Counted from the first letter of the stretch, positions 1-7,987 are shown. The stretch is DNA of 47,273 nt from Duganella alba (GCF_009674495.1 NZ_WKJN01000039.1:1-47273), one strand, 5' to 3'. Translations and numbers: made by a program. The notes: generated by a model from the letters alone, not told the origin.

Positions 1-821
1 CGCCGGCCTCCGCCGATGCCACCGTCGGCGCCGCCCTGGCGCCTGCCGCTGCGGCGCTGCTCGCCAGCGACATCAGAGCCTTGCCCGGTCGCGGCGTGGC
101 CGCGACGGTGGCGGGCACGCGCCTGCTGCTGGGCAGCACGCGGCTGATGCAGGAACAAGGCATCTCCCTGCAAGCGCTGTCTGCCCGCGCCGAAGAACTG
201 GAACGCTCCGGCCACACCATCTCCTGGCTGGCCGACGCCGATGTCCATCGCCTCCTTGGCCTGCTGGCCTTCGGCGACCGCATCAAACCGCAAGCCCGCG
301 CCGCCATCGCCGCGCTGCATGCGATGAATATCCACACCGTGCTGCTCACCGGCGACAACCAGGGCAGCGCCGACGCCGTCGGCAAGGAACTCGGCGTGCA
401 GCGCATCGTCGCCAACATGCTGCCGGCCGACAAAGCCGCCGCCATCGCCGCGCTGAAACAGGACGGCGCCACCATTGCCATGGTCGGCGACGGCATCAAC
501 GACGCGCCGGCGCTGGCGGCGGCCGATGTCGGCATCGCCATGTCCAGCGGCACCGACGTTGCCATGCACGCCGCCGGCATCACGCTGATGCGCGGCGACC
601 CGGCGCTGGTGGCGGCGGCCATCTCGATCTCGCGCCGCAGCTACAGCAAGATCCGCCAGAACCTGTTCTGGGCCTTCATCTACAACCTGATCGGCATACC
701 GCTGGCCGCCTTCGGCCTGCTCAATCCCATGGTGGCGGGCGGCGCGATGGCGCTCAGTTCCGTCAGCGTGATCAGCAACGCGCTGCTGCTGCGGCGCTGG
801 AAACCGGAGGACGCATCATGA
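1..821 (+). CDS. copA: Copper-translocating P1B-type ATPase, C-terminal part (5' end outside window)
   Basis: This is the C-terminal ~272 residues of a Cu+ export ATPase; the reading frame is open from base 3, so the real start lies upstream. Visible in order are the end of the nucleotide-binding domain, a TGDN motif, the P-domain signature GDGINDAP, and two final membrane helices with the P1B signature NPMVAGGAMALSSVSVISN, where the Met-Ser-Ser contributes to Cu+ coordination. The phosphorylation motif DKTGT, the CPC helix and any metal-binding domain must lie outside the window. The family exports Cu+ from the cytoplasm by ATP hydrolysis. Its stop overlaps the cueR start by 4 bases (ATGA), so transporter and regulator are co-transcribed. 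Confidence 0.95.
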   Translation, partial: PASADATVGAALAPAAAALLASDIRALPGRGVAATVAGTRLLLGSTRLMQEQGISLQALSARAEELERSGHTISWLADADVHRLLGLLAFGDRIKPQARAAIAALHAMNIHTVLLTGDNQGSADAVGKELGVQRIVANMLPADKAAAIAALKQDGATIAMVGDGINDAPALAAADVGIAMSSGTDVAMHAAGITLMRGDPALVAAAISISRRSYSKIRQNLFWAFIYNLIGIPLAAFGLLNPMVAGGAMALSSVSVISNALLLRRWKPEDAS

Positions 822-1204
822 ACATCGGCCAAGCGGCAAGCGCCACCGGCATCTCCGCCAAAATGATCCGCTACTACGAAAGCATCGCCCTGATCCCGGC
901 CGGCCGGCGCACCGACGCCGGCTACCGCATCTACGCCGACAATGACCTGCACACGCTGCGCTTCGTCAAACGCGCGCGGCTGCTGGGCTTCTCGCTGGAC
1001 CAGATCCGCGACCTGCTGTCGCTGTGGCAGAACAAGGAACGCGCCAGCTCGGACGTGAAGACCATCGCCATGGGCCATGTGGCGGAACTCAACCAGCGCA
1101 TCGCCGAACTGACGGAAATGCGCGACACGCTGCAAACCATGGCCAGCTGCTGCCACGGCGACCACCGGCCCGACTGTCCCATCCTCCAAAGCCTGGCTGA
1201 TTAA
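818..1204 (+). CDS. cueR: CueR, Cu(I)-responsive MerR-family regulator
   Basis: A 128-residue MerR-family activator that senses cytoplasmic Cu(I) and unwinds promoters with a long 19-bp spacer. The N-terminal winged helix-turn-helix (about 1-70) is followed by a dimerisation coiled coil and a C-terminal metal loop. Cys112 and Cys120 fall at the positions that bind Cu(I) in E. coli CueR. Ser77 matches the residue that separates monovalent from divalent metal sensors. The gene is translationally coupled to copA. A predicted target with the canonical dyad and 19-bp spacer lies at 4601-4631 in front of the CopZ-like gene, and copA itself is a likely target through a promoter outside the window. 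Confidence 0.93.
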   Translation: MNIGQAASATGISAKMIRYYESIALIPAGRRTDAGYRIYADNDLHTLRFVKRARLLGFSLDQIRDLLSLWQNKERASSDVKTIAMGHVAELNQRIAELTEMRDTLQTMASCCHGDHRPDCPILQSLAD

Positions 1205-1206
1205 CG

Positions 1207-1212
1207 TATAAT
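1207..1212 (+). promoter_or_regulatory. Candidate -10 box for the riboswitch transcript
   Basis: A perfect TATAAT lies just past the cueR stop and about 12 bases before the start of the cobalamin riboswitch, which is the right place for its promoter. I see no convincing -35 hexamer 16-18 bases upstream, so this rests on the -10 and its position only. Confidence 0.45.
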
Positions 1213-1224
1213 TCCGTCACGTTT

Positions 1225-1412
1225 TGGTGCTCGCGCGTCCGCCCGGAGGCGCAGTTAAACGGGAAACAGGGAGCCTTCGCCGGCCAACCTGTGCTGCCCC
1301 CGCAACGGTCAACAAGCGTCGTCCACGACGACAATCCGCCTCGCTACACCACTGTGCCTCGTGCATGGGAAGGTCCGGCGGATTCGCTTGCCAGCCCGGA
1401 TACCGGCCAAAC
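1225..1412 (+). ncRNA. Cobalamin (B12) riboswitch
   Basis: The untranslated leader carries the conserved blocks of the adenosylcobalamin aptamer in the right order: GGGAA then GGGAG around 1261-1273, the core GTGCTGCCCCCGCAAC at 1291-1306, CACTGTGCC with GGGAAGG around 1350-1373, and the B12-box form CCAGCCCGGATACCGGCC ending near 1408. No protein explains this stretch. The remaining leader to 1562 probably holds the expression platform. One possible switch helix pairs 1451-1458 with 1471-1477 around the GGGGAGGTGA segment, but it has no U-run, so translational control is as likely as termination. The gene controlled is the TonB-dependent receptor at 1563. Confidence 0.9.
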
Positions 1413-1562
1413 AGGTGGAAGTGCCGCAGGCATTTCTGTTCAATGCGCTCACGGGGAGGTGAGTGGATTGCTCCCGTAGTCGAATCATCTTGCTGCATCC
1501 AGATCGCGTGTGACGGCCTTGCCGTGATGCGCCGGATTCGCTACGCCAACCGAAAGACCAGA

Positions 1563-3605
1563 ATGTTCAGTAAATCGATTGTCGCCCTGTCGGCCCTGTT
1601 GCCGCTGGCCGCCCATGCGGACCCCGTGCCCGATGACACCACCGTTGAAGTGCGCGGCCATTACGACAACGGCATCGGCACCTCCAACGCCGCCAGCCAG
1701 GGCGCGGTGACAGCGGAGTTGATCGCCAATCGCCCGGCCCTGCGCGCAGGTGAATTGCTGGAGTTTGTGCCCGGCGTGATCGTCACCCAGCATAGTGGCG
1801 ATGGCAAGGCGAATCAGTACTTCCTGCGCGGCTTCAACCTCGATCACGGCACCGATTTCGCCACCTTCGTCGACGGCATGCCGGTCAATATGCGCACCCA
1901 CGCGCACGGACAAGGCTACACCGACCTGAACTTCCTGATACCGGAACTGGTCGACCGCATCAACTACAAGAAAGGCCCGTACTACGCGGACGAAGGCGAC
2001 TTCGCTTCGGCCGGCGCGGCGCACCTGACGCTGGCGAACAAGCTGAAAGAAAACACCGCCAGCGCCACGGTCGGCGAGAATCAGTATTACCGTTCGGTGG
2101 TCACCGGTTCGACGCCGCTTGGGGCGGGCAACCTTGTGTACGGCGCGGAGCTGGGCCACAACAACGGCCCGTGGGTGGAGCCGGAAGCGTTCCACAAAAG
2201 CCTGGGCGTGCTGCGCTACACGCAGGGCGCCAGCGACGACCAGTTCAGCGTCACCGGCATGTTCTACAAGGGCGCCTGGTACGCCAGCAACCAGATCCCG
2301 TTGCGCGCGGTGCGGAGCGGCGAGATCGATCCGTTTGGCGCCATCGATCCGAGCGACGGCGGGCGCACGTCGCGTTACAGCCTGTCGGCGGCCATGCGCA
2401 AGCGCAGCAGCGATACGCTGTTCCAGGCCAGCGCCTACGTGGTGCAATCGAGCCTGACGCTGTTTAACGACTTCACCTACTTCCTCGATGATCCGGTCAA
2501 CGGCGACCAGTCGCGCCAGACCGAGAAGCGCCGCATGACCGGCTTCGATGTCGCGCAGACCTGGTTCAGCCACTGGGGCGGCCTGGATGTCAGCAACAAG
2601 GTCGGCGTGCAGGGACGCTACGATGACATCTCGCCGCTGGGCCTCTACAAGACGGCCAACCAGCAGACGCTGGCCGTCATCACCGAATCCAAGGTGAAGG
2701 AGGCCAGTGTAGGCGCCTATGCCGAGAACACCGTGCAGTGGCTGCCGTGGATGCGTACCACGGCCGGCCTGCGCTACGACCGCTATCGCTTTGACGTGGA
2801 CAGCAACATCGCCGAGAACTCGGGCAAGGTCAACGCCAACACCACGTCGCCGAAACTGTCGGTGGTGCTGGGGCCCTGGGCCAGGACCGAATTCTTCGTC
2901 AACTACGGCGAAGGCTTCCACAGCAACGATGCGCGCGGCACCACCGTGCATCTGACGCCGAAGGAGCGCGAGCCTGTCGATCCGGTGACGCCGTTGGTCA
3001 AGACGCGCGGCGCGGAGATCGGCGCGCGCACCGAGTGGCTGCCCGGCCTGCAAAGCTCGATGGCGCTGTGGAAGCTGCGTTCGGAGTCGGAGCTGGTGTT
3101 CTCGGGCGACGCCGGCGATACCTCGGCCAGCCGTGGCAGCTACCGTTCGGGCGTCGAGTGGAACAACCACTACATCGCCAATTCCTGGCTGCTGTTCGAC
3201 CTGGACATGGCGTACTCGCGCGCGCACTACACCGAGCATGATGCGGTGGGCGATTACATTCCCGGATCGCTGGGCAAGGTGGCGTCGTTCGGCGTGACGA
3301 TGATGGATCTCGGTCCGTGGTCGGGCGCGTTCCAGATGCGTTATTTCGGACCGCGCCCGCTGATCGAGGATAACAGCCAGCGCTCGGCCACCACCGCGAT
3401 TGCGTATGCGCGCGTGGGCTACAAGATCAACCGCCGCTGGACGGTACAGCTGGACGCCTTCAACCTGTTCGACCGCAAGGCCAGCGATGTGGACTACTAC
3501 TATGCCTCGCGGCTGCCGGGCGAGCCGGCCGAAGGCGTGGACGATATCCACACCCATCCAGCCGAAGGCCGCACTTTCCGCCTGACCGCCAAGACCACCT
3601 TCTAA
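1563..3605 (+). CDS. TonB-dependent receptor under B12 riboswitch control
   Basis: A 680-residue outer-membrane receptor. The start is placed at ATG 1563 because a signal peptide begins there (MFSKSIVALSALLPLAAHA, cut before Asp20), while upstream in-frame codons belong to the riboswitch. A TonB-box-like TTVEVRG follows, then the plug domain with an RGFNLDHGTDF segment and a histidine-containing stretch THAHGQGYTDLNF, then the beta-barrel ending in Phe. The plug does not look like classical BtuB to me. B12 riboswitch control suggests transport of cobalamin, a corrinoid or cobalt; the substrate is inferred from regulation only. Ribosome binding sequence before the ATG is weak, consistent with a leader-regulated gene. 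Confidence 0.88.
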   Translation: MFSKSIVALSALLPLAAHADPVPDDTTVEVRGHYDNGIGTSNAASQGAVTAELIANRPALRAGELLEFVPGVIVTQHSGDGKANQYFLRGFNLDHGTDFATFVDGMPVNMRTHAHGQGYTDLNFLIPELVDRINYKKGPYYADEGDFASAGAAHLTLANKLKENTASATVGENQYYRSVVTGSTPLGAGNLVYGAELGHNNGPWVEPEAFHKSLGVLRYTQGASDDQFSVTGMFYKGAWYASNQIPLRAVRSGEIDPFGAIDPSDGGRTSRYSLSAAMRKRSSDTLFQASAYVVQSSLTLFNDFTYFLDDPVNGDQSRQTEKRRMTGFDVAQTWFSHWGGLDVSNKVGVQGRYDDISPLGLYKTANQQTLAVITESKVKEASVGAYAENTVQWLPWMRTTAGLRYDRYRFDVDSNIAENSGKVNANTTSPKLSVVLGPWARTEFFVNYGEGFHSNDARGTTVHLTPKEREPVDPVTPLVKTRGAEIGARTEWLPGLQSSMALWKLRSESELVFSGDAGDTSASRGSYRSGVEWNNHYIANSWLLFDLDMAYSRAHYTEHDAVGDYIPGSLGKVASFGVTMMDLGPWSGAFQMRYFGPRPLIEDNSQRSATTAIAYARVGYKINRRWTVQLDAFNLFDRKASDVDYYYASRLPGEPAEGVDDIHTHPAEGRTFRLTAKTTF

Positions 3606-3636
3606 CGCGCTCCGTGGTTTAAACGGCGGTGCTACC

Positions 3637-4368
3637 ATGGCGCCCATGACGACTCCATACCAACTTTATTACTGGGACGGTCTGCAGGGCCGTGGTGAAT
3701 TTGTCCGGCTGGCGCTGGAGGAAGCAGGCGTGCCATACGTGGACGTGGCGCGGCAGAAGAAGGGCATGCCGGCGCTGACGGCGAGCCTGGATGGCGACAA
3801 GGTCGCGCATCCATCGTTTGCGCCGCCGGTGCTGCAGGCGGGCGAACTGCTGATCGGGCAGACGGCCAACATCCTGCAGTTCCTCGGCGCGAAGCATGGC
3901 CTGGCGCCGCGTTCGCAGGAAGGCCGGCTGTGGGCGAACCAGCTACAGCTGACCATCGCCGACATCGTCGCCGAAGCGCACGATACGCACCATCCGATTT
4001 CCAGCAGCGCGTACTACGAGGATCAGAAGAAGGAAGCCAAGGCGCGCGCCAGGGATTTTCGCGAAGAGCGTATCCCGAAGTTCCTCGATTATTTTGAAGG
4101 CGTCATCCAGCGCAATGCGGGACGCGGCGGCTACGCGATCGGCTCGCGGCTGTCGTATGTGGATTTATCGCTGTTCCAGCTGATCGATGGTCTGGTGTAC
4201 GCGTTTCCGAAAACGATGGCCAAGCTGGCGCCATCGTATCCCGGCCTGTTCGCGCTGCACCTCAACATATCCGAGCGCCCGAACATCGCGGCCTACCTCG
4301 CCTCCAAGCGCCGCATCGCTAACAACGAAACCGATATCTTCCGCCGCTATCCAGAGCTGGATAAATAA
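3637..4368 (+). CDS. Glutathione S-transferase family protein
   Basis: A 243-residue two-domain GST. The N-terminal thioredoxin-like domain begins YQLYYWDGLQGRGEFVRLALEE, followed by the cis-Pro segment FAPPVL and the glutathione-binding turn IGQTANIL. The helical C-terminal domain carries the SYVDL motif, close to the conserved N-capping Asp of GST folds. It probably conjugates or reduces hydrophobic electrophiles with glutathione in the cytoplasm; substrate unknown. Two starts are possible, ATG 3637 and ATG 3646, neither with a clear Shine-Dalgarno. It converges with the CopZ-like gene so tightly that the two stop codons abut with no base between them. Confidence 0.88.
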   Translation: MAPMTTPYQLYYWDGLQGRGEFVRLALEEAGVPYVDVARQKKGMPALTASLDGDKVAHPSFAPPVLQAGELLIGQTANILQFLGAKHGLAPRSQEGRLWANQLQLTIADIVAEAHDTHHPISSSAYYEDQKKEAKARARDFREERIPKFLDYFEGVIQRNAGRGGYAIGSRLSYVDLSLFQLIDGLVYAFPKTMAKLAPSYPGLFALHLNISERPNIAAYLASKRRIANNETDIFRRYPELDK

Positions 4369-4569
4369 TCAGGCGGCGCTGGTGACTGGGTAGCCGGCGT
4401 CGGCGATGGCGGATTTGATCGGCGCCAGCGGCGTTGCGCTGTCGATCTTGACCGATTTGCTGGCCAGGTCGATTTCCACCTTGGCGCCGGGGTCAATGGC
4501 CTGCACGGCCTTGGTCACGGCGCCCACGCAGTGGCCGCAGCTCATGTTTTCTACTTGCAGCTGATACAT
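4369..4569 (-). CDS. copZ: CopZ-like copper chaperone (HMA domain)
   Basis: A 66-residue single heavy-metal-associated domain with the Cu(I)-binding motif MSCGHC (Cys11, Cys14) and the usual beta-alpha-beta-beta-alpha-beta pattern ending in GYPV. Such proteins carry Cu(I) in the cytoplasm to CopA-type ATPases and to the sensor. An AGGAG ribosome site precedes the ATG. The promoter at 4601-4631 has the CueR operator architecture, so this gene should be copper-induced together with copA, although it lies 3 kb away and on the opposite strand. A mercury (MerP-like) role is unlikely because no mer genes are present. Confidence 0.92.
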   Translation of the reverse strand: MYQLQVENMSCGHCVGAVTKAVQAIDPGAKVEIDLASKSVKIDSATPLAPIKSAIADAGYPVTSAA

Positions 4570-4600
4570 CGCGTACTCCTAAAACAGTTTCGATGCCTAC

Positions 4601-4631
4601 ACTCTAATCCTTCCCGTAGTGGGAAGGTCAA
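4601..4631 (-). promoter_or_regulatory. CueR-type promoter and operator of copZ
   Basis: Read on the minus strand: -35 TTGACC (4631-4626), a 19-base spacer, and -10 TAGAGT (4606-4601). Inside the spacer lies a perfect dyad, CCTTCCC-actac-GGGAAGG (4627-4609). The overlong 19-bp spacer and the CCTTCC/GGAAGG arms are the hallmarks of CueR-activated promoters. Confidence 0.9.
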
Positions 4632-4725
4632 GCGGATTTTTGCTGGCATGATTGTCGGAGTTGAGCTTCTGGCCACTGGCGCGACCATGCGCCGTTCCAC
4701 GGCGGACTCTGGATGCTGGTGGAGA

Positions 4726-5013
4726 TCAATCCTGCGGCGGATCGTCCAGTCGGGCCAGGTCGAGGCTGACCAGGGCCCAGATGCCGCCGGCGTAGTCGGG
4801 CTCCTGCGACAGGGTTTCCACCTCGGACGGACGGATTTCGAAAGGCTTGCCTTGTTCGACCAACTGGCCGACGTGGCCGTAGATGGCCTTGGTGGCGTTG
4901 CTCATCGCTTTGTCGACGGTCTCGCCCGTAGTCACGCAGCCAGGGATGTCCGGCACTGTGACGCCGTATTTCTTGGCGCCTATCGTTCGCTGGATCAGGA
5001 TAGGGATGTCCAT
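4726..5013 (-). CDS. HicB-like antitoxin (orphan)
   Basis: A 95-residue protein with the HicB partial RNase H-like fold: YGVTVPDIPGCVTTGETVDKA, then a helix, then a C-terminal GGIWALVSLDL strand. HicB proteins neutralise the small RNase HicA and often repress their own operon. No HicA (double-stranded-RNA-binding-like, GSHH motif) is encoded on either side, and the protein ends without an added DNA-binding domain. It is therefore either a solitary survivor of a hicAB pair or a HicB-fold protein with another role. Confidence 0.75.
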   Translation of the reverse strand: MDIPILIQRTIGAKKYGVTVPDIPGCVTTGETVDKAMSNATKAIYGHVGQLVEQGKPFEIRPSEVETLSQEPDYAGGIWALVSLDLARLDDPPQD

Positions 5014-5124
5014 GATGTCCGCGTAAAATCAATAACTTGGATGTCTAGTGTCATACAGCTTTCCACCAGTTTCAAGCACTTTCGTAGCGCTGCTTTTACC
5101 CCTCTGTTCGTGGCTTTTGAGCGA

Positions 5125-5153
5125 TTGACATCCACTATTGCCTAAGATAACAT
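5125..5153 (+). promoter_or_regulatory. Sigma-70 promoter of the PEP-CTERM gene
   Basis: TTGACA (5125-5130), a 17-base spacer, then TAACAT (5148-5153). This is the only good promoter in the 259-base gap 5014-5272 and it predicts a leader of about 110 bases. The leader contains a short hairpin, ATGCC-ctaa-GGCAT (5161-5174), followed by TTTT. Confidence 0.6.
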
Positions 5154-5272
5154 TCTAGTTATGCCCTAAGGCATTTTAAAATTCAGTACAGAAACACCAT
5201 TCACCACGGTCCCATACCCCCGTACCTGGTTAGGCTTTACCGCTTTTCAACCAATCACCTACAGGGACCACC

Positions 5273-5920
5273 ATGAAATTCGTCAAACTCGCCGCACTTG
5301 CGGTCGCACTTGCCTACGGTAGCGCAGAAGCTGCTGTCATCACTTTCCAGACCGGTTATTCGAACGCTGGCGCGCAAACCACTGCGGAAGCCTATCGCAG
5401 CATCGTTGATGCGGCTGTTGCCAATTCGCCCTATGGCTCGAAAGTGTTGACGAACTACGACATCGTGTCGAACCAGTCGCTGTTCGGCGCCGGCGCCACC
5501 AACATCGCTTTCAAATCGACGATTAACTTCGGCGTCAGCACCGCCGGCACGTATTCGTTCCGCGCCGGGGTGGACTTCGGCAATGGCGGCGCCGTGTTCC
5601 TGGATGGCCAGGCGGTGGATCTGAAAACCGGCGATCTGTGGTGGGCGCAGAGCTACGTCAACACCAACTCGGTGCTGTCGGTCAGCGACAAGGCGTTGTC
5701 GGCTGGCAATCACACGCTGACCATCTACGGTCTGGAAGGCTGCTGCGACGGTGGCCAGCAGGTGCAGTACTCGGCCAACGGCGGCGCGTTCCAGAGCTTT
5801 AGCGCCAACACGCTGCAAGTTGCGGCCGTGCCGGAGCCGGAAACTTATGCACTGATGCTGGGTGGGCTTGGGGTGGTGGGGGCGATTGCCCGTCGCCGCC
5901 GTAATAAAAAGCTTGCTTGA
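5273..5920 (+). CDS. PEP-CTERM sorting domain protein with a CC-D-G motif
   Basis: A 215-residue exported protein. It has a signal peptide (MKFVKLAALAVALAYGSAEA), a central beta-rich region of about 150 residues with glycine-rich strands (FRAGVDFGNGGAVFLDGQAV, reminiscent of PA14-like or lectin folds), and the motif GLEGCCDGG near residue 161. The C-terminus is a standard PEP-CTERM tail: VPEPETYALMLGGLGVVG, a hydrophobic helix and an RRRR cluster. PEP-CTERM tails are processed by exosortase and target proteins to the cell surface, often in exopolysaccharide-producing species. The paired cysteines recall the CCXG group of PEP-CTERM proteins. No exosortase gene is in the window. Function unknown. 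Confidence 0.85.
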   Translation: MKFVKLAALAVALAYGSAEAAVITFQTGYSNAGAQTTAEAYRSIVDAAVANSPYGSKVLTNYDIVSNQSLFGAGATNIAFKSTINFGVSTAGTYSFRAGVDFGNGGAVFLDGQAVDLKTGDLWWAQSYVNTNSVLSVSDKALSAGNHTLTIYGLEGCCDGGQQVQYSANGGAFQSFSANTLQVAAVPEPETYALMLGGLGVVGAIARRRRNKKLA

Positions 5921-5932
5921 ACCCCTGACGAA

Positions 5933-5962
5933 AGGGTCTGACCCCGTTCGGGGTCAGACCCT
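5933..5962. repeat. Perfect inverted repeat downstream of the PEP-CTERM gene
   Basis: AGGGTCTGACCCCG and its exact complement are separated by two T's, giving a 30-base palindrome. It is too GC-rich and lacks a T-run for a simple terminator. It resembles the short REP-like palindromes scattered between genes in this bacterial family. I did not see a second copy in the window. Confidence 0.7.
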
Positions 5963-6014
5963 GGCCGCAGCGGTGTGCGGGTTTTGCCGGTGCCGCGCGC
6001 TTTTACACCGCCCC

Positions 6015-6056
6015 AAAAAACTCAGCCCCGCCGGCATTGCTGCGGGCGGGGCTGAG
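6015..6056 (-). terminator. Rho-independent terminator of the phoH gene
   Basis: On the minus strand, a 12-bp GC-rich stem CTCAGCCCCGCC / GGCGGGGCTGAG (6056-6021) with a 12-base loop is followed by TTTTTT (6020-6015). It begins 25 bases after the phoH stop and can only serve minus-strand transcription as an intrinsic terminator. Confidence 0.9.
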
Positions 6057-6080
6057 AAACGAACTAAACTATTTAGCTGA

Positions 6081-7892
6081 TTACAGGACTTCGCTGGCGT
6101 GATCCGCCAGGCGCGAGCGTTCGCCGCGCGCCAGTGTCACGTGGCCGCTATGCGACCAGCCCTTGAAGCGGTCCACCACATAGGTCAGGCCGCTCGAACC
6201 TTCCGTCAGGTACGGCGTATCGATCTGCGCGATATTGCCCAGGCAGATGATCTTGGTGCCCGGACCGGCACGCGTCACCAGCGTCTTGACCTGTTTCGGC
6301 GTCAAGTTCTGCGCTTCGTCGATGATCAGGAACTTGTTGACGAAGGTACGGCCACGCATGAAGTTCAGCGACTTGATCTTGATGCGCGAACGGATCAGAT
6401 CCTGCGTCGCCGCACGGCCCCACTCGCCGCCGTCCGAATCGGACTTGTTGAGCACTTCCAGGTTGTCGTCAAACGCGCCCATCCACGGCGACATTTTCTC
6501 TTCCTCGGTGCCCGGCAGGAAACCGATGTCTTCACCGACCGGCACCGTCACGCGGGTGACGATGATTTCGTTGTAGAGCTTGGTTTCCAGCACCTGCGCC
6601 AGACCAGCCGCCAGGGCCAGCAGGGTTTTACCCGTACCAGCCTGACCCAGCAGGGTGACGAAGTCGCATTCCGGATTCATCAGCAGGTTCAGCGCGAAGT
6701 TCTGCTCGCGGTTGCGCGCCGTCACGCCCCAGACATTGTTCTTGTTGTGGCTGAAGTCGCGCAGGGTCTGCATGACGGCGGTCTTGCCGTTGATTTGCTT
6801 GACCTGGCCATAGAATGGCGCTTCGCCATTCTTCGGCTCCAGGAACACGAACTGGTTGACCAGCAGCGATGGCACGAACGGACCGGTGACGCGGTAGAAC
6901 GTCGCGCTCTGGCCGTTCTTGTTCTCCTGCCACGACTCCAGATCCTTGCCATGCTTGGTCCAGAAATCGTCCGGCAGCTGGACGATGCCCGAGTACAGCA
7001 GATCGGTGTCTTCCAGCACGTGGTCGTTGAAGTAGTCCTCGGCCGGCAGGCCCAGCGCGCGCGCCTTGATGCGCATATTGATGTCTTTCGACACCAGCAC
7101 GATGGCGCGGCCGGCCTGTTCGGCTTCCAGCGAGCGCACGACGGCCAGGATCTGGTTGTCGGCCTTGCCCACCGGCAGGCCCTGCGGCAGGTCGGCGGTC
7201 TGCATGCGGGTCTGGAAGTACAGGCGGCCCTTGGCGTCCTTGTTGCCCAGCTTGGACAGCGGGATGCCGTTCTCGATGGCGTCGTCGTCGGTGTTGGAGA
7301 CCAGCGCGTCCAGCGTGCGCGAGACCTGGCGTGCATTGCGCGCCACTTCCGTCATGCCTTTCTTGTGGTTGTCCAGTTCTTCCAGCGTCATCATCGGCAG
7401 GTAGACGTCGTGCTCCTCAAAGCGGAACAGCGACGATGGATCGTGCATCAGGACGTTGGTGTCCAGCACGAACATCTTGGTGGTGCCGGTCTGGTCGGCG
7501 TGGCGGCTGGTGGACGACTTGATCGCCACCTCATTGGCCTTGTGCTTGGCCGGATGCGGCGCTTCATTGGTGATCGGCGTGACCTTGCCGCGTGGCGAAG
7601 GCTTGCCTTTGGCTTCGACCGCGTCGGCGGCGGCTTGCAGCACCGCGGGTGCGGCTTTCAGCACGGCGGCAACGGCCTTGGACTTGACCGGCGCCGGGGT
7701 CTTGGCGACCACGGGTTTTTTTGCAGGTGGAACGGCTTTGACGGTCGCCGCTTTCTTCGGCGTAGGGGCAGGCTCGGGCGCGATATCGGCCACTGCCGCG
7801 AGGGCAGGGGCCGGGCGTGGGCCGGTGGCCTTAGGGTAATCTTTTGCCAACAGTATAGTCGCTGGCTTACTTGGTATTTTTGGCAGTGGCAT
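6081..7892 (-). CDS. PIN-PhoH protein (PhoH2-type RNase/ATPase)
   Basis: A 603-residue fusion of a PIN nuclease domain and a PhoH ATPase. Residues 1-135 are a low-complexity Ala/Pro/Lys-rich extension of unknown function. The PIN domain follows, with FVLDTNVLMHDP giving the first catalytic Asp, an EELD motif, and VLVSKDINMR. The C-terminal half carries Walker A GQAGTGKT (416-423) and Walker B FLIIDEAQN (Asp525, Glu526). PhoH2 proteins are ATP-dependent RNA helicase/ribonucleases. The gene follows bcp on the same strand across a 234-base structured leader and ends at its own terminator. The long basic N-terminus could aid RNA binding (inference). Confidence 0.93.
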   Translation of the reverse strand: MPLPKIPSKPATILLAKDYPKATGPRPAPALAAVADIAPEPAPTPKKAATVKAVPPAKKPVVAKTPAPVKSKAVAAVLKAAPAVLQAAADAVEAKGKPSPRGKVTPITNEAPHPAKHKANEVAIKSSTSRHADQTGTTKMFVLDTNVLMHDPSSLFRFEEHDVYLPMMTLEELDNHKKGMTEVARNARQVSRTLDALVSNTDDDAIENGIPLSKLGNKDAKGRLYFQTRMQTADLPQGLPVGKADNQILAVVRSLEAEQAGRAIVLVSKDINMRIKARALGLPAEDYFNDHVLEDTDLLYSGIVQLPDDFWTKHGKDLESWQENKNGQSATFYRVTGPFVPSLLVNQFVFLEPKNGEAPFYGQVKQINGKTAVMQTLRDFSHNKNNVWGVTARNREQNFALNLLMNPECDFVTLLGQAGTGKTLLALAAGLAQVLETKLYNEIIVTRVTVPVGEDIGFLPGTEEEKMSPWMGAFDDNLEVLNKSDSDGGEWGRAATQDLIRSRIKIKSLNFMRGRTFVNKFLIIDEAQNLTPKQVKTLVTRAGPGTKIICLGNIAQIDTPYLTEGSSGLTYVVDRFKGWSHSGHVTLARGERSRLADHASEVL

Positions 7893-7987
7893 CAGGATCT
7901 CAATCGAAAGATATCTGGAGGAATCCGCCCATAGGAAAACGTCCCGATGGGGTGGATGCTGGGTAAAAGGGAAAAGTAGACTGCCGA

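Noticed and set aside
1485..3647. 720-codon open frame on the minus strand opposite the first TonB receptor
   Set aside because: It mirrors a real receptor with signal peptide and conserved domains; its composition is repetitive Arg/Ala/His/Val and shows no family motifs. GC-rich codon bias opens antisense frames.
5014..5150. Possible HicA remnant upstream of hicB (a minus-strand reading containing KSSATKVLETGGKLYDTR)
   Set aside because: It has a faint likeness to the HicA N-terminus (KSS...LE..G), but there is no start codon, an early stop and no GSHH motif. Too weak to call.
6099..7934. 611-codon plus-strand frame opposite phoH
   Set aside because: It is antisense to a clear PIN-PhoH gene, rich in His/Arg/Gln, without recognisable domains.
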